DNA from: Latrodectus hesperus
Taxonomy: Eukaryota > Arthropoda > Arachnida > Araneae > Theridiidae
DNA length: 64,000 nucleotides
Direction of reading: 5' to 3'
Assembly (NCBI GenBank): GCA_037975125.1
Contig: CM075857.1
Coordinates: 21,402,322 to 21,466,321, forward strand
The position numbers were made by a program, and so were the translations under genes. Below, in pieces: positions 1-13,514 of the stretch (within the stretch, counting starts at the first letter, position 1; each line of letters opens with the position of its first letter). A model generated the notes under the pieces. That model did no database searches and was not told where the DNA came from. It saw only the letters and a program-made list of their open reading frames with translations.

Positions 1-30
1 GAAAGAAATGTAATCTTACCGAATATTATA

Positions 31-82
31 TATGCTTACTGAATATCAAGAAATATATTTCTTTGATATTCAGTAAGTATAA
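31..82. repeat. Short inverted repeat (hairpin)
   Basis: Two arms of about 24 nt face each other with almost no loop. The left arm reads tatgcttactgaatatcaa and the right arm is its complement apart from one substitution and one extra base. It could be a tiny fold-back element or chance structure in A+T-rich DNA. No coding content is visible. Confidence 0.5.
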
Positions 83-199
83 CAAGAATAGAGAAAGCGT
101 AATAAAGTTTCAGTAAAAATAGTTTTTTGTGTCATCTTAAAAAACACTTGCAAATTTACTTTACTAAGTATTCGATTTGCACTGAATTTCGCTAATTGT

Positions 200-970
200 T
201 TTACGTAGATGAAAAAAATGAAAATGATTTTAGTCAGATTGCCAAATAATATAATAAGCTTACGTAAATATTTCACAGATGTTTAAAATATTTTTATGAT
301 TTTAAGAAAGTATATTTAATGGTAACAAATAAACTATTCTATGATGAGAATCTATAATGCGTTATCTTAAAAATCCATCTTAAAATATATTAAAAATACT
401 TTTCGTTTATCTAGATTACAGAACAGTTTCTATTATAGTGTATAAATTATTTATTCAATATTTACTTCATAGAAATAAATTAAATTGATAGGCATTATCA
501 CGTACCTATGACTTTTATTTCTTTCTTCGTACTTTAAAATCATTTAATGTAGTTTGAGAATCCTATACATGTACAGAATAGATTTACGCAATTGTAAAAA
601 AAATATAAAATGATTTTATTCAGATTACCCTATAATACTAAACATATGTAAGTACATAACATTTATTGAAAATATTTTAATGATTAGCAGTATATTTTTA
701 ATGGTAATAAATAATAATTTTATGATGAGAATCTATAATGCATTATCTTAAAAGCCATCTTAAAAGTATATGAAGAATGCTGTTTTGTTTATCTAATTTA
801 TAGAACAGTTTTTACTGTATTAAATAAATAATTTATAATATTTTCTTCAAAGTAACAAATTAAATTCATTGGCCTGATCCCATATCTATGATTTCAATTT
901 ATTTTTTGTATTTTAAAATCCTAACGTAATTTAAAAATCATATACATAATCATGTACAGATTTCTATTAC
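200..970. repeat. Diverged tandem duplication, unit about 383 bp
   Basis: Two consecutive copies run from about 200-585 and about 586-970. Shared landmarks occur in the same order in both: AAAATGATTTTA (221 and 607), GATGAGAATCTATAATGC (343 and 724), a CCATCTTAAAA block, GAACAGTTT, and CATGTACAG near the end of each copy. The offsets are 381-386, so small indels have accumulated. No open frame or transposon end is visible. It is a segmental tandem duplication or two units of a satellite-like repeat; I see no third unit on either side. Confidence 0.75.
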
Positions 971-1131
971 AAAATGTTTTATTTATAAAAATTAATTTAA
1001 AGTTCTAGAATTTTTATTTATATACAATTGTTTAAAATCTAATTTTGATTATAAAAGGTATTTTCGTTGGCTTTTTTCACTATACATTATGCAAGTGAGT
1101 AAAATATATTAAGGTTGTCCAAAATAGAATA

Positions 1132-1168
1132 AAAGCTTCCCTGAAAGAATGACTTTCAGGGAAGCTTT
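1132..1168. repeat. Perfect 16-bp hairpin, 5-nt loop
   Basis: The left arm at 1132-1147 (AAAGCTTCCCTGAAAG) is perfectly complementary to 1153-1168, with the loop AATGA between. It is far more G+C-rich than its surroundings, so it is less likely to be chance than the many AT hairpins here. There is no T-run or other terminator context, and the function is unknown. Confidence 0.8.
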
Positions 1169-2893
1169 AGAAGAATTAGCAAGATTAGAAGAATGACTCC
1201 TAATTGTGACTGTTAAATAAATTAATTACGTTAACTATCAGATTTTTCTAGAGCAATACTTTTAGGTTCAAAGGTGTCTGAATGAGTATTGTACACCTTC
1301 TTTTGCATAATTTCACTACAATAAAAGCTAAAATGAGATACCTTTCTTAGTTTCACTGAGGTACATAGAGGTAGCTCGTCTCATCCTTTATCACACTGGT
1401 GCAATCGACAGGGGTATGAATAGACACCTTATTGAAAGCTATGGCAGTATACAACAATCCAGCCAAAACAACATCTGTGAGACAGAACTGTAGAAAGGAA
1501 ACCAAACACACTATGAATCATAATCGGATATTATTGAACCACCAAAAGGAAGGACATGTCAACAAAAATGAATACATCAATCAAAATCAGAAGTGATCTA
1601 TATAATTCAAAGGTAATTGAAAAAGAAAAATAATTTATGTAGATATGCGAATGATAAATACTTCGTAACAGATGTAAATCAAAAATAAAAGTACAATAGG
1701 GCAAGGATCCTAAAGTGTGAGTTGCAAATCAATAAAAATATGAGCTTTTTTTCCAACGGTTCCTGTTTCATCTCATTTTTAACCAGAAAATGAAGTTTAC
1801 GTTAAGTGAACGCAGGACGAAATCTGCAACCCAGAGTGCCTCCTTAGTTGAGTGAAACTTGGTCCTGCATAATAATTTTGATAAGTTCCATGATATCTTT
1901 GAGTCTCATCTCGTGGTTTGCAGTCTGTACCTTTGTCACCTGACATAGACATGTCTCAAACACTGACTATGACACTTTGAAAGATTGTAACTGTTTTTTT
2001 ATAGAGCAGAAATTGTTTCCATATTAAGATTGTAGCAGTCAAAATAATTACTCATTGATTTACCGTATTCGAACTGTTCTATAATTGTTTAAGAATATGA
2101 GGTCTCAGTTTCAGACTTTATGTTACATGATCAATAACCGGAATCAATTATCATGGCACTCCTACAGTTTTTAAAGGGAAAAGTAAGATCCGGTTATTTT
2201 TTTCCTGCATCTCTTCAGTAGTATGAAAATTTTTTGCATGAGTAATAATATTATTATTACAGCAATACCTGTGTGTGTGTGAGTTATAACAATATAACCC
2301 CGATTATAACAATACAATTCTTGGATATGTCCGTTCAATTCAAGCAATATTTTCAAATGTGCCCTCACTATTAGATACTAAATATTTTCTAGAACGAGTT
2401 CTTCATTATTTTGTGTCATTCCTGAGTTTATCATTTATGGGATAAATACATACATTTTTATCAAATAAATGAATCCTTTAATATCCAGTGCTTTTAATAA
2501 AAAGTTTTAACAAAACGGTCATTAATAAGCCCTTAATTTTAAACAAGATTAAATTATGATATCTATACTTCATAAAAGTATGAATTTCCCTAAGTTTCTT
2601 CCCCAAGAGTTTTCCCATAAATTTTATTTATAAATTCAATGATGAAAATGTAAAATATTTTTGTGTAGATAAAATTATTTTAAATTACCAATCATATTAA
2701 ATATTTCTTAACTATTCAAAAACAGGATAAAACGACGAAAAAACAGTGTAGATAGTTTTGTGTAATAGAAGTTGTATGGAACTAGTCACTATAGATGCAT
2801 TGAAGATAAGTTTGAGTAGTTATGTTGAAAGGAATACTATGCACATAGTATTTGAGGGAAGCTGAGTTTACAAAAGAAATTTAATGTTTTCAA

Positions 2894-2898
<5 letters not shown>

Positions 2899-2981
<83 letters not shown>
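2899..2981. repeat. (AT)n microsatellite
   Basis: About 41 uninterrupted AT units. No associated element was recognised. Confidence 0.97.
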
Positions 2982-2987
<6 letters not shown>

Positions 2988-4761
2988 AAAAATTAAATTT
3001 AAGAAAAGATTTTCAAGGATGAGAATAATTTTCTTTTATTTATTTAACGATTTTTAACCATGAAAAGGAAGAAAAACTGTTTATATGAATTTCATCCTAA
3101 ACTTGCAAATGATAGAAACTGCAATTGTATGCATTTATTGCTTTCTTGAGTATAAAATCAGAAAATATCTAATTTTATTCATGAAGAGATGAGTAAATTC
3201 ATAATGTTTAAATCATTAAAAGAATAAAATCCAAAAATTCATAATATTAAAATATAAAGGAATAAGGAATTTTTAAAGTAATATAATTTCTTAACGATTG
3301 TATATTGACTAATAAAAGCATACTTAAAAAATATTCCTTTAAGAGATTGATTTTTTTGGTAGGAAAAATACCTAACTCAGTGGTAGTTTAAAAGAAAGTG
3401 AAATATAATAATTTAAATTAGTCGAAATAATTCACCATAGTTTTATTTCGTCAAATAACTGAGTTTCCATTGCTAGAAAAGTCAAATAAAGAAGCATATT
3501 TATTTCAGCTAGAAATAGAAACTTCAGCGTAACTTTGTTTCGATAAGTGCTTAAGAAACAACTTTTAAGAAAGTTACATGTAAATGAATCCTTTGAGAGA
3601 GAAGAATCTCAAATTATTCAAGTCTTGAGAAGATATTTTTGAAATAAAGTTACACAGCAGTGTCTTCAGGACAATGAATTACAATTCTCAGTTTAGTAAA
3701 CAAATACACAGAAATTAGTCAAAAGAAATGTATGAGGCAATTATGAAATTTAAAGTATCGTTTCAATAAGAAGGAAATTCTTTTAATCATTTTGAGAAGA
3801 TTATTTACAAAGAATTCTATTTTCTGGTCTTAACAATTTTAAAATAAATAATTCAATTAAATTGAATCTTGCTGAGTACAAGCTTAAAAATCACTAAAAT
3901 AGACGATTTAAAATGTATTTTGGAGTTTTTTTGATAATAATAGATTTTTAAATGTTGGTTGTATTTTTGGCTTAAATTTCTTATTTCATGTACACAAAAA
4001 TTTATGGAAGAAACTATTCTATTTTTTTGGATACTTTTAACTTTAAATTTTAGAAACGTGCATAGAGATAATTAAAAAATTTTCAGTCATTAAAAGTAAA
4101 TTTAAATTTTAGTTATATTTTTAATTTTAATAACATTGTATTAATTGTTCAACAATTTTAAAAATTTATTAACAAAGCTTTAAAAATATATTTTTCTGTA
4201 AACAATATTTAAGTTAAATTTTGTAATGTATGACTGTTAATTGAATGTATTTAGATACTTATATAGATAAATTTTTTTAACTCTCGTGTTTCAAACGTAA
4301 TTTAAATTTGCTTTTATTTCGAAGTATCTTGAATCGGGAATGTATCGCGTTGGACTTAAATTGCAATGTAATTTAAATCGAATGAATAATACAAATAAAG
4401 CAATATTCTTACTTTTAATTTTAAAAATAAATAAATGAATTCATACTGTTAAAAGAATATGAAATTCCTCTTTCTCATATGCGTTTTTGAATAAAACATA
4501 ATAATCACGCATTGAATACATTCTATATTGATAAATAACTTACAAACCATTAATTAAACATAATTTTTCCTAACATAAACTTATTTTAGCATACTATCAA
4601 TATAGTTTTTAAATCAGAAACATAAAAATAAGTTTATAAATTTTGATTTAAAATGAAGAAATAATTTAATTTCATTAAGTAAAGTACGAAGGAAAGCTTT
4701 TCTCGTCTGTCAATCAAAAATGAATTTGTAAATATTGTGATATGTCCTATCAAGGATATAA

Positions 4762-6033
4762 TACGAAGGTTACTCTGAAATTTTTGAGATACGTGCAAAG
4801 GAGAATTTACAAAATAAAAATAACGGTTTAATTTTAAAGTACAAAGTATTTTAACACAGAAGACGATTTTTTACTGACTTACTTCAACTTGTTTAGCGTG
4901 GAATAAATTTTAAACAGAAGAGAAAATGGAGTTGACGCGAGAGCATTTTCGCGCTATGATTTTCTACGATTTCAAAGCAGGATTAAATCAAGAAGAATGC
5001 GTTCAACGGTTGCAATTAGCATTTGGTGAGGAATCTCCAGCTCCTGCTACCGTATTCAGATGGTTTAGAGAATTTAGAAGAGGTCGCAATTTTCTTCAGG
5101 ATGAAGAACACACAGGAAGGCCGCCGTCGGCAGTCATCCCGGATAATGTGTCTGCCATACGAAAAATGTTAATGGATGATAATCGCTGTACCTATCATAT
5201 GATACAGAAGGAATTTAACATTCCATACGCATACGCAGCCATACGCAAAATCATTCATGAAGAATTACATATGAAAAAAGTAGTTTGCCGTTGGGTTCCC
5301 CATAATCTAACTGAGCCTCAAAAAGAGGAGTGTGTCAGAATCAGTAAAGAAACTTAATATGCTGAATGATGGTGGTCACAGCATCATTTCTAAAATTGTA
5401 ACAGCTGATGAAACGTACATACCGCTTCTTGACGTTCCAACACGTCAAGAAAGCAAAGTATGGGTCTTTGAAGATGATCCCACGCCGACAATGGTGAAAA
5501 AACAACGCGCACTGAAAAAAGTGATGTATGCTGTTTTCTTCAGAAGTACGGGATTGGTCAAAGCCATCAAAATGGAAGGACAAAGGACAGTAACAGCAAA
5601 CTGGTATACCACTAAATGTCTTCCAGAAATTCTACAAGAACTGAATGTTAGGGGACTAATGCTTCACGTGGACAATGCATCTTCACATACAGCCGGGTTA
5701 ACAGTTGAGTTTCTTAAACAAACACAAATTAAAGTGATCGAACATCCGCCGTATTCATCTGATCTAGCTATGTGCGCCTTTTGGTTATTCTTTAATCCAA
5801 AAAAGAACTTACGTGGACGTCGTTTTCATTCAGAAGAAGAGATTGATGTGGCTATAAATGAATTTTTTTCATCTATTCGAAGAAATGAATGGATTGAGGC
5901 ATTTAATCTGTGGAAAATTCGTCCAAAAAAGTGCATTGATGCTGTAGGAGACTACTTTGAAAACACCTAAAATTTTGTAAGTATAACTTTGAAAACCTAG
6001 TTGTATCTCAAAAATTTCAGAGTGACCCTCGTA
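4762..6033 (+). mobile_element. Complete mariner-family DNA transposon with TA target sites
   Basis: The terminal inverted repeats are 29 bp long, at 4764-4792 and 6003-6031, and differ at only two positions. The outer ends read cgaaggttactctg and, on the other strand, cgagggtcactctg. Each end is flanked by TA (4762-4763 and 6032-6033), the target duplication of the Tc1/mariner superfamily. The element is 1268 bp, the usual size for mariner, and carries one transposase gene on the plus strand. The near-identical ends suggest a fairly recent insertion, but the transposase is dead, so the copy could only have moved or could now move in trans. Confidence 0.95.
4926..5970 (+). pseudogene. Mariner transposase, frameshifted and missing third catalytic Asp
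   Basis: This would be the DDE/D transposase that cuts and pastes the surrounding element. The first frame, 4926-5357, gives 143 residues with the N-terminal helix-turn-helix DNA-binding half (ATVFRWFREFRRGR) and the linker motif WVPHNL (family form WVPHEL). The reading frame then changes by net +1 (one base gained or two lost) at about 5350-5356, and the rest continues in another frame to the stop at 5968-5970. The catalytic half keeps Asp 1 in TADE (5407-5409) and Asp 2 in VDNASSHTA (5671-5673). The third site of the D,D34D triad, 34 residues later, is Ala (GCC, 5776-5778) in the context MCAFWLFF, where the family has Asp. The ATG at 4926 is chosen because it begins the typical mariner N-terminus, 133 nt inside the left end. 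The protein should be inactive twice over. Confidence 0.93.
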
Positions 6034-6600
6034 TAAGCCAAAACGTACTCAGAATTGTTGAATTTTTGTTATAAATATATGTCTCTATTTTAAGCATAAT
6101 TAATTTTTCCATAATTAATTAATTAATTTCGTGATTAATTTATTACCATTTTTAAATTTTTATTAAATTTTTATATATTTAGGAATCAAAAAAGAAGTAA
6201 AAGAAATTCAAATATTAGAAGATTTGAAATAGATCACATAACTCCAGAGAATGCATTGGTTCTGAATTTTCAATGGTCTTTATTCATGCTTCAATTCTGA
6301 TTAGCGTAAAATATATGTGATTTGTGTTTAATTTATATAGAATGAAAAATTTTCATGTTTTAGTTTTATACATATTTAAAAAGATTGATTTCTAGAATAA
6401 TCATTTAAACCGTGATAAATTATTTTGTCTAATATTCTACAATTCAATGAAGCCTAACTATTAGGTTACTGGATGCAACCATGCTATTTGATTAGAATTT
6501 CCTTCATAACTAGCAAAATTATGCATTCAAAATTTAACATAAACTTACTTGCTTTAAGAAAATCTATTTTATAAATATCATTTAGCTACCCTTTTAATAT

Positions 6601-6681
6601 CATTACAGTCCTTGACTTCTCAGGTCCTTATTTGAAAGGTAATCCTTACTTTCATTTTGGTGATATATCCACATTATACCT
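6601..6681. repeat. Dispersed direct repeat, copy 1, splice-like borders
   Basis: An 81-bp block beginning CATTACAG that recurs at 7219-7299 with about 85% identity by hand alignment. The core between ACAG and GGTAATCC is 30 nt in both copies, which resembles a small exon between an acceptor and a donor. The plus frame starting CTT (6610) is open through the block in both copies and preserves the segment FSG...LKGNPYFHF. It may be an exon duplication or an old repeat; no gene was recognised around it. Confidence 0.5.
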
Positions 6682-7218
6682 AATTTTAATGATAGCTTTC
6701 AGAAATTTGATTCATCATTACAATCGGATAATATCATTATTTTTTTATTCTATTGTCATCCATTCTAAATATATGAGCCTTTCAATTCATCAGATTTCCT
6801 AGATTAGCAATAAAAGCTACTAAATGTGTTTATTTGTAAAGTTAAATATTATTTTACTCTATCAATGTAAAATTATTGCCATATTAAAACCAAATTATTT
6901 ACAAAATGTCTTCTGTTGGTTAAAGTAATACATAAATTTGACTTTCGATATTTGACAGTCAGTTGCTATTTTCAAAATGACTTAAATAGATGACGTACAC
7001 ATATATTATAAAATTAATACCTATATTATAAAATATTATACAATAGATATAGTTAAAGCCAACCGCTATTTAATAAATATTTCATACTTGGCCACACATG
7101 AATATATTCAAATGTATGAAGAGCAGAATATCTCACTTTCTCTATTCGCTAAACATTAATATTCGTCTTTTCATTTCAACGTCATTTTCGTTTTTGCAAT
7201 TTTCATATTTGACATTTC

Positions 7219-7299
7219 CATTACAGCCCTTGGATTCTCAGGTCTTTCTTTGAAAGGTAATCCTTACTTTCATTTCTGTATCATATCCAGATTATACCT
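7219..7299. repeat. Dispersed direct repeat, copy 2, splice-like borders
   Basis: This is the second copy of the block at 6601, 618 bp downstream in the same orientation. It is preceded by a pyrimidine-rich run ending CATTACAG and followed by GGTAATCC. The same frame as in copy 1 is open. The twelve or so differences include changes at all codon positions, so selection on a protein is not shown. Confidence 0.5.
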
Positions 7300-8552
7300 C
7301 TGCCAAATCGGTAGTTGAATGAGAAGCTATCAACTTTTCAATTCAAATATTCATAAGCTTGACTTATATCTTGAATCTGATTATATGCTTTTATGTAAAA
7401 TGTATTAAAAATAAAAATTGACTTAAAGATAGCCTTCATTTAATGTATTTCTTAGTGTGCGATGAACCTAAATACATATTATAGCAACCTAACATTTGAT
7501 TTGGTTGAATATAAATTTGTAATTTAACTAGGATTAGTATTTATTGTACTTTAAAGAATGTCATGAATGAGATAATATTTTTTACACAAAACAAGATGCT
7601 TAGGGGCGTAATTGGGCTGAAAATGTCATGCAACAAATACTAAAAAATAAAATGTTTATTTACATAAAAATAGAGGCAGAAAATAAAACAAACATCAGGA
7701 AAATGAAGAAAAACAAAGTTAAAAACCTCATCTACTGCAAAGATTTGTTTATTGCTCAATGGTAATATTCTGCAATTGAGAAAAATTATTTTAGATTTTA
7801 CAAGTGAAATTTAAAATTTTATAACTACCTATATTTAAGATTTCAGCCAATCCTTTAAGAACTTTACTAGTGCGTTGATATTAACCATTCAGCAGTCATA
7901 CAATATCTTTTACGAAAAGCATTTGGATTAACTTATTTTCAATTATTAAATTTAAGGAAATGAAAAGAAGTATATTACCCAAATATAATCCTTGAAAATA
8001 GGAACACTGAGGCTGCTAAAATTTTTAGGGGCTATACATTACAAAACTGTTTGTAAGACATATCTTTTAGAAACTAAAATTTAATAATCAAATATGTAAA
8101 AATACATAAGCTCATAGAGAAGGTGAACACATTTAAATATCAGTTAAATGAAGTCTTTTATTTTGAGGATAATATATATTACAATTGTTTATTATAAATA
8201 AACACTGAATCGTTTTTTTTTTAATTTTAAAATATTAATATGTAAAAAAGAATTTATTTGAGCCTTTCTTTGCCCAAGCTCTATTTTTTGACCTTTGACA
8301 ACATTTCTAAAATTTAAAGTTTTTATGTAAATTTTAGTTTCTTTGAAATATTATTTTTTATTGAAATTTACTTACTTGCATAAATTATAGGGCAGTTACA
8401 TATTAAAGTTTTTCGTTACATTGCTAATTCCAAGAAATTAACTTAATTTCTTAGAATAAGCAATGTAATTTTATTTTCCAAGAAATTTAACTTAGTTTTA
8501 TTAAATTTCTTGTGCTGTTTTTGAATGACCATCATATATTAATAATCATAGT

Positions 8553-8593
8553 ATATGTAGATAATTAACATCATATGTTAATTATCTATATGT
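8553..8593. repeat. Hairpin, 19-bp arms
   Basis: The arms 8553-8571 and 8575-8593 match at 17 of 19 positions around a 3-nt loop. It is A+T-rich and of unknown function. Confidence 0.55.
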
Positions 8594-11500
8594 AACGGCA
8601 GATCTCAAATATTGTAAAATAATTTTTATTTTTAATGATAAGTTATAAGTTTTGTTTTATGTTATTTTTAATTTCTAAATAAATACAATAATGACCAGAA
8701 AAAATACATTAGATTTTTGCATAAAATATTATTGAACTTTTAAGTAAAAAAACACTTTCTATGTTACTATTACCTGCATATTTTAAAATTAGAGATTCTA
8801 TTTAAATACAAATTATTAAATAAAACAGTTTAGAACTGATTTTTTAGTTTTTAAAAATGCGGATTAATTACTCAACTTTGTACATTTGCAAAAGCAATTT
8901 TTGTTGGTAAAATGTTAATAGTTTCCTCTAATGTTTTCAACCAATTTGGATACATTTTCTGAAAATAGAAGAGAAAAATCTAAATATTTGGGTTCTATAC
9001 TGTGCAAAATTTGATTCAAGAGAGAAAACCATATGAAAAAGGTAAATTTTACAATTTCACAAAAACTATCTCTTATAAACACTGATTTCTCTAAAATAAT
9101 TATGTATAATTCCTTCTATGTGCATCTAACATAATCATTTAAGTAAACGTATTGCAAATCTGACTTGTGTCATAATTTAAATTGCAAGATTTATTTTAAA
9201 AATTTAAGTAAATATATCTGTAACGCATTTTTATAAATTAGGAAACGTTTAATCAATTTTCTATTAAATTTTTGAATTAACGAAAATGATTTATATAAAT
9301 AAAAATATTTTTGAAAGTTTGTTTTTCTTCATTATCAAAAGTGGTGGTATGGAAATCAGCACTGGGTAATGGTTATCAAATCAGAATAAAGCTACGAAAT
9401 TGGCCACCCATTTTTCCTCGATAAATTTTCTTCGACGCATACGTTTTATGGTTGAAATAAAATATTATTATTTATTCTTTTCCTGAAATTTCCCTTAAGT
9501 TCTCCGAAATTTCTCTCTTTCTTTGTCACTTTATTTACTTTATACTTCAACTAAACCAAATTTTTTATCAAGTCTTTTCTGACAAATTTAAAATGAAAGG
9601 AATTCGAGTTTTCTTATATTTTCAGAACATTTTTTGTTTTTGAAAAATGATGGCCATTCAAAATTCAAATGAAATAAACTATTCCCAATATGGTGATAAA
9701 TTAAATGTAAAAAATGTATAAGTAAAACTTTAAATTGACTTGTATATATATTTTTTATAAAAACCGATTTTCCTCTTAGAAAATAAATTTATATTGTCTT
9801 CAATTTAGTTCATTGGCATATCGATGTGATTCTTTATAAATACCTATGTCCTTGTGTTTAATTTAATTTGCATACTATGTTTGACATTATAAATTTTATT
9901 TTCTAAGAATTTTATAAAAATAAACTTGATATTTCGAGCTTATTATATAGAAAATTAAATTTTAAAATTTATATCAAAATGAAGTGTTGTGATTTAAAAT
10001 AATTGATTAGATAAAATAGTAAACTATTATTTCCTGAACACACACACTACATAAATTATACTTCTAATTCCTTCTTCTACAAATTTTAACATCAAATTTA
10101 TACTTTCGTCATAAAATTATTTCATTATAACACAAGTATTATATCACAACACAGGCACATAAAAGTTCATATGTAACTAAAATAGTTTAATATTTTTTTA
10201 ATTTTTTTTTACCTTTTGCTTCACTTGATAAGGTTTTAATGATAGCAGTACATAAATACGTCTTATTTGTTAAATTCTGTTTTTGTTGAATTTCTAAATT
10301 TAATAGCAAATAAGTAATGATATAAATTTTACAAAAGTTTAAAATTTCGTATTATTCATATATAAATGCATTTCTTACCACCATCTTTGTTTACCTGTTT
10401 TAACCAAGATATTTATTTCCTTTTTCTTAAATTCTTGAAAGAAATAAAAAAAATATTTCCGTGTATAATATAATAAAAGGTTGTTTATGTTTTATGATTA
10501 GTTTATATTTGGTGGTTATATATATGGTTTACGAATATTGCTTATGAGTTTCTATCACCTTAATTATTTAGATGTTTTAAGGGATTAATTTCTTGTGATT
10601 CATAAAATAGACCTTTAAACTTTCAAAGTTTCTGACAAGAGGCAAACTAAGTTGGGTGTTCAAGTGACCCCTGATAACATTTGAACAGTGAAGTACCTAA
10701 ATGTAGAATATTTTAAGGGGTGTCAAATAAACTTTGCAGAAATATTTAAAATATTCGACTTTCAATGTCAATTATTTTCTGGTTTTTATTTTAAACCGTT
10801 GCTGCTTCTTTCTTAGGACCTCTGATAATTATTTTTGTGTAAAATTTAGAAAATTGAGTTAAAGTACAATATTGTCAAACAAGGAGAATTTTCCGTTATT
10901 GGACAAAAATATATTAATTTATTTCAAAATATGTATTTGTCTCTCTTTAAGCTAAGCAACTCTTAATAAAATGAAAGTCGTTCATTATGGAGAAAGCATT
11001 CACAACAACATATTTCTTAAAGTGTAAATATTTTATGAAAATAAATTATGGAAATTTCCTAAGTTATTTTTGCATTAAATAATAAAATATTTACAATTAG
11101 CTTAAAACTTACATTTATATTTGATCTCTAAAAAGATATGTTGACACATTGACTCCTATTTGTTAACGTAATATGAATAGCCATTATTTAGCATATTATT
11201 TAAAAATTGAGTGAAAATTTACAATTATATTTACTAAAATATTAAATAAAACGTGCTTGCTTATGTATTTTTTAGTATTAGACAATTCTGTATAATTATA
11301 TTAACCAAACTCAAAAAGCTTATTTTTCATTGCATAAATATAAAAGTATTTTTTGATTTTTAAACTTTTATTATTTCTAATGCATAGTTTTTAGCTAATT
11401 TGATAATATGCAACAAATCTTTAAAAAATTTATAAAAATATTATTTCTAATTTCAAAAATAAATGTAAATAAAAAGTATGTATATAACCTTGACATTTTT

Positions 11501-13514
11501 AATTATTCTTAATAGGGAAAAGGGAGAATTTTTGTTTAAGTTTTTTTTTAAATATTTTAATAAGTAATTAAATACATTTAACATAAATGTGGTGTTTTAC
11601 TCTGGAAAAACAAAACCTGAAATTAAGTCAATATGAATAATAATTTTAAAATTATTTTTGGTTAAATCGAAGTAGATCTCCAATAACTCCAAGTTGATAG
11701 TTATTCCAAGTCATATTTAAAGATTTTAGAAATATTTATTGGGCCTTCTTCTCAGAAATGTTATAAAAATGCAAAACTCTTAATCTAAATAACATTAGTA
11801 ACAAAAAAAACTAATCGTTGTTAATGAATTTTTAAATTTTTTTTATTTTATTAATAAATATTAGTTTTATATTTTATTAATAAAATGGATAAAATAGTTT
11901 GCTCAATCATTTTAGATCTCTGTGGCATTTAACAATTATGCAAAGATAAAATGGTAAGAACTTTTAATGTCATTTATAAGCAGAAAAACTTATTTATCAA
12001 GTTTAGAGATTTGTGAACTTTCTTATACTTTATAATATTTATGTTAAATAAAATTGAAACACTATTTAAAAATTTATCAAAGAATATTTTCTGAATTTGT
12101 GATAAATAAATCAAATACGGAAATATTAAGCAATAAATTCTATATGAAAGAATGTATTTAATAGTATGTTAAGAGTTAAAATTTTTGATTATAGTATATT
12201 ATAGTTTTTAAATAATAACAAAAATAAAATATTCTCATGTTATTTTATTTTTATGAAGAACGATTCAAGATTACTCATTGGTATTTAAGCCGGATGAAAA
12301 TTTTGTTTCCATATATTTTATTTTGATTTAGTGTAGTGGTTAACTTAGCAACTGAAAACCATTATACAGCATTTTATGATTTGTCAAACGTTGTTTTCTA
12401 GCATGAAATTTTATAGATAGTGAGCTGAATACACATTTCATATTTGAAGAAAACTGGAAGATGTTAAGAGCACCTACAATAGTTATAAGTGCAAAAAGCA
12501 CAAACACAATGCACATATCTCATCATTAAGCGATATCAGAGATTAGGATCACTTATTTGGAGTATTCCACTGTTAAACAATGAGTTTAAGTCTAATTTGT
12601 TTTTTGAAGTATGTGCTATTCGACTTTAGAGTTCCTAAAAAACTACCAGTAATCTTTTATTTTTCATTTTAATTTCTAAGGTAATTTGTTTGCTCTACCA
12701 GCAAATTAAAAGTGAAATTTTATTTCAAAATAGAGAAAAAGTGTGCATTAAAAAAAGTTTATATTCTGATTGCTAAGTTAAACGTTAATAAAGAGGAATA
12801 TTTATTTCCTGATACTATGAAAAATGTGAAACATTTGTACAAAGAAGAGTCAAAAATATCCCTTGAATAATAATTTAGATTTGTTTAGTAGAAAAAGTTT
12901 TTTAAAGTTGGGTACATTCCAATTACATTTAATTCAAAAATATTACTTGGGAATATTCACAATAATTACTTGCATAAAATATAAAATTTAAAAAATACTT
13001 TTCTTTTAAAAGTTTTAACAGTATTCGAAATATATTTTTAAACTTTCATTAATTCCATGGTGCAATTTCTTCGCATTTAGGAAGTATATTTATGTAGCTC
13101 AGAGTCTTTTTTTTTAAATACAAATGTAATTTTTTGTATATTTATCATGAATCAATTATAAATTCAAATATCCCATAGCAATTTAAGGGAAACATTTTTC
13201 TTCCACAGTTGGTTATCCGCATGTAAATGTGTTTTTGTTACAACAACATGTTACAGGAATTCAAAGTAATATGTAATTTATATGATTAGATAGAATTATA
13301 TATTCTAGAGAGTTTGTGGTAATAATAAAATAATTTTATTTTTCAAGATGTATCACAATTACCTTCAAAATAAAACATAGTGCTTCTCTTAAATATAATC
13401 TAATAAAAAATCAGAAAACTTAATTAAGAACATAATTTTTATCTTCGAAAATTTTTATTTAAGAAATTAACAAATATTTTAAGTATATTTTTACTACTTA
13501 CAGAGCAAAGAAAT

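Larger units (their letters stand above)
983..4761. other. No gene recognised; A+T-rich sequence
   Basis: No coding region is supported. The stretch 1250-2000 is less A+T-biased and more complex than its surroundings and may be an old unrecognised transposon, but I could read no family motif in any frame. A perfect hairpin (1132-1168) and a (TA)n microsatellite (2899-2981) are listed separately. The rest shows nothing I can name. Confidence 0.6.
6034..13514. other. No gene recognised; A+T-rich sequence with small repeats
   Basis: No coding region is supported in either strand. A pair of related 80-bp blocks (6601 and 7219) and a hairpin at 8553-8593 are listed separately. The rest is A+T-rich with no recognisable element, long microsatellite or RNA gene. 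Confidence 0.6.
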
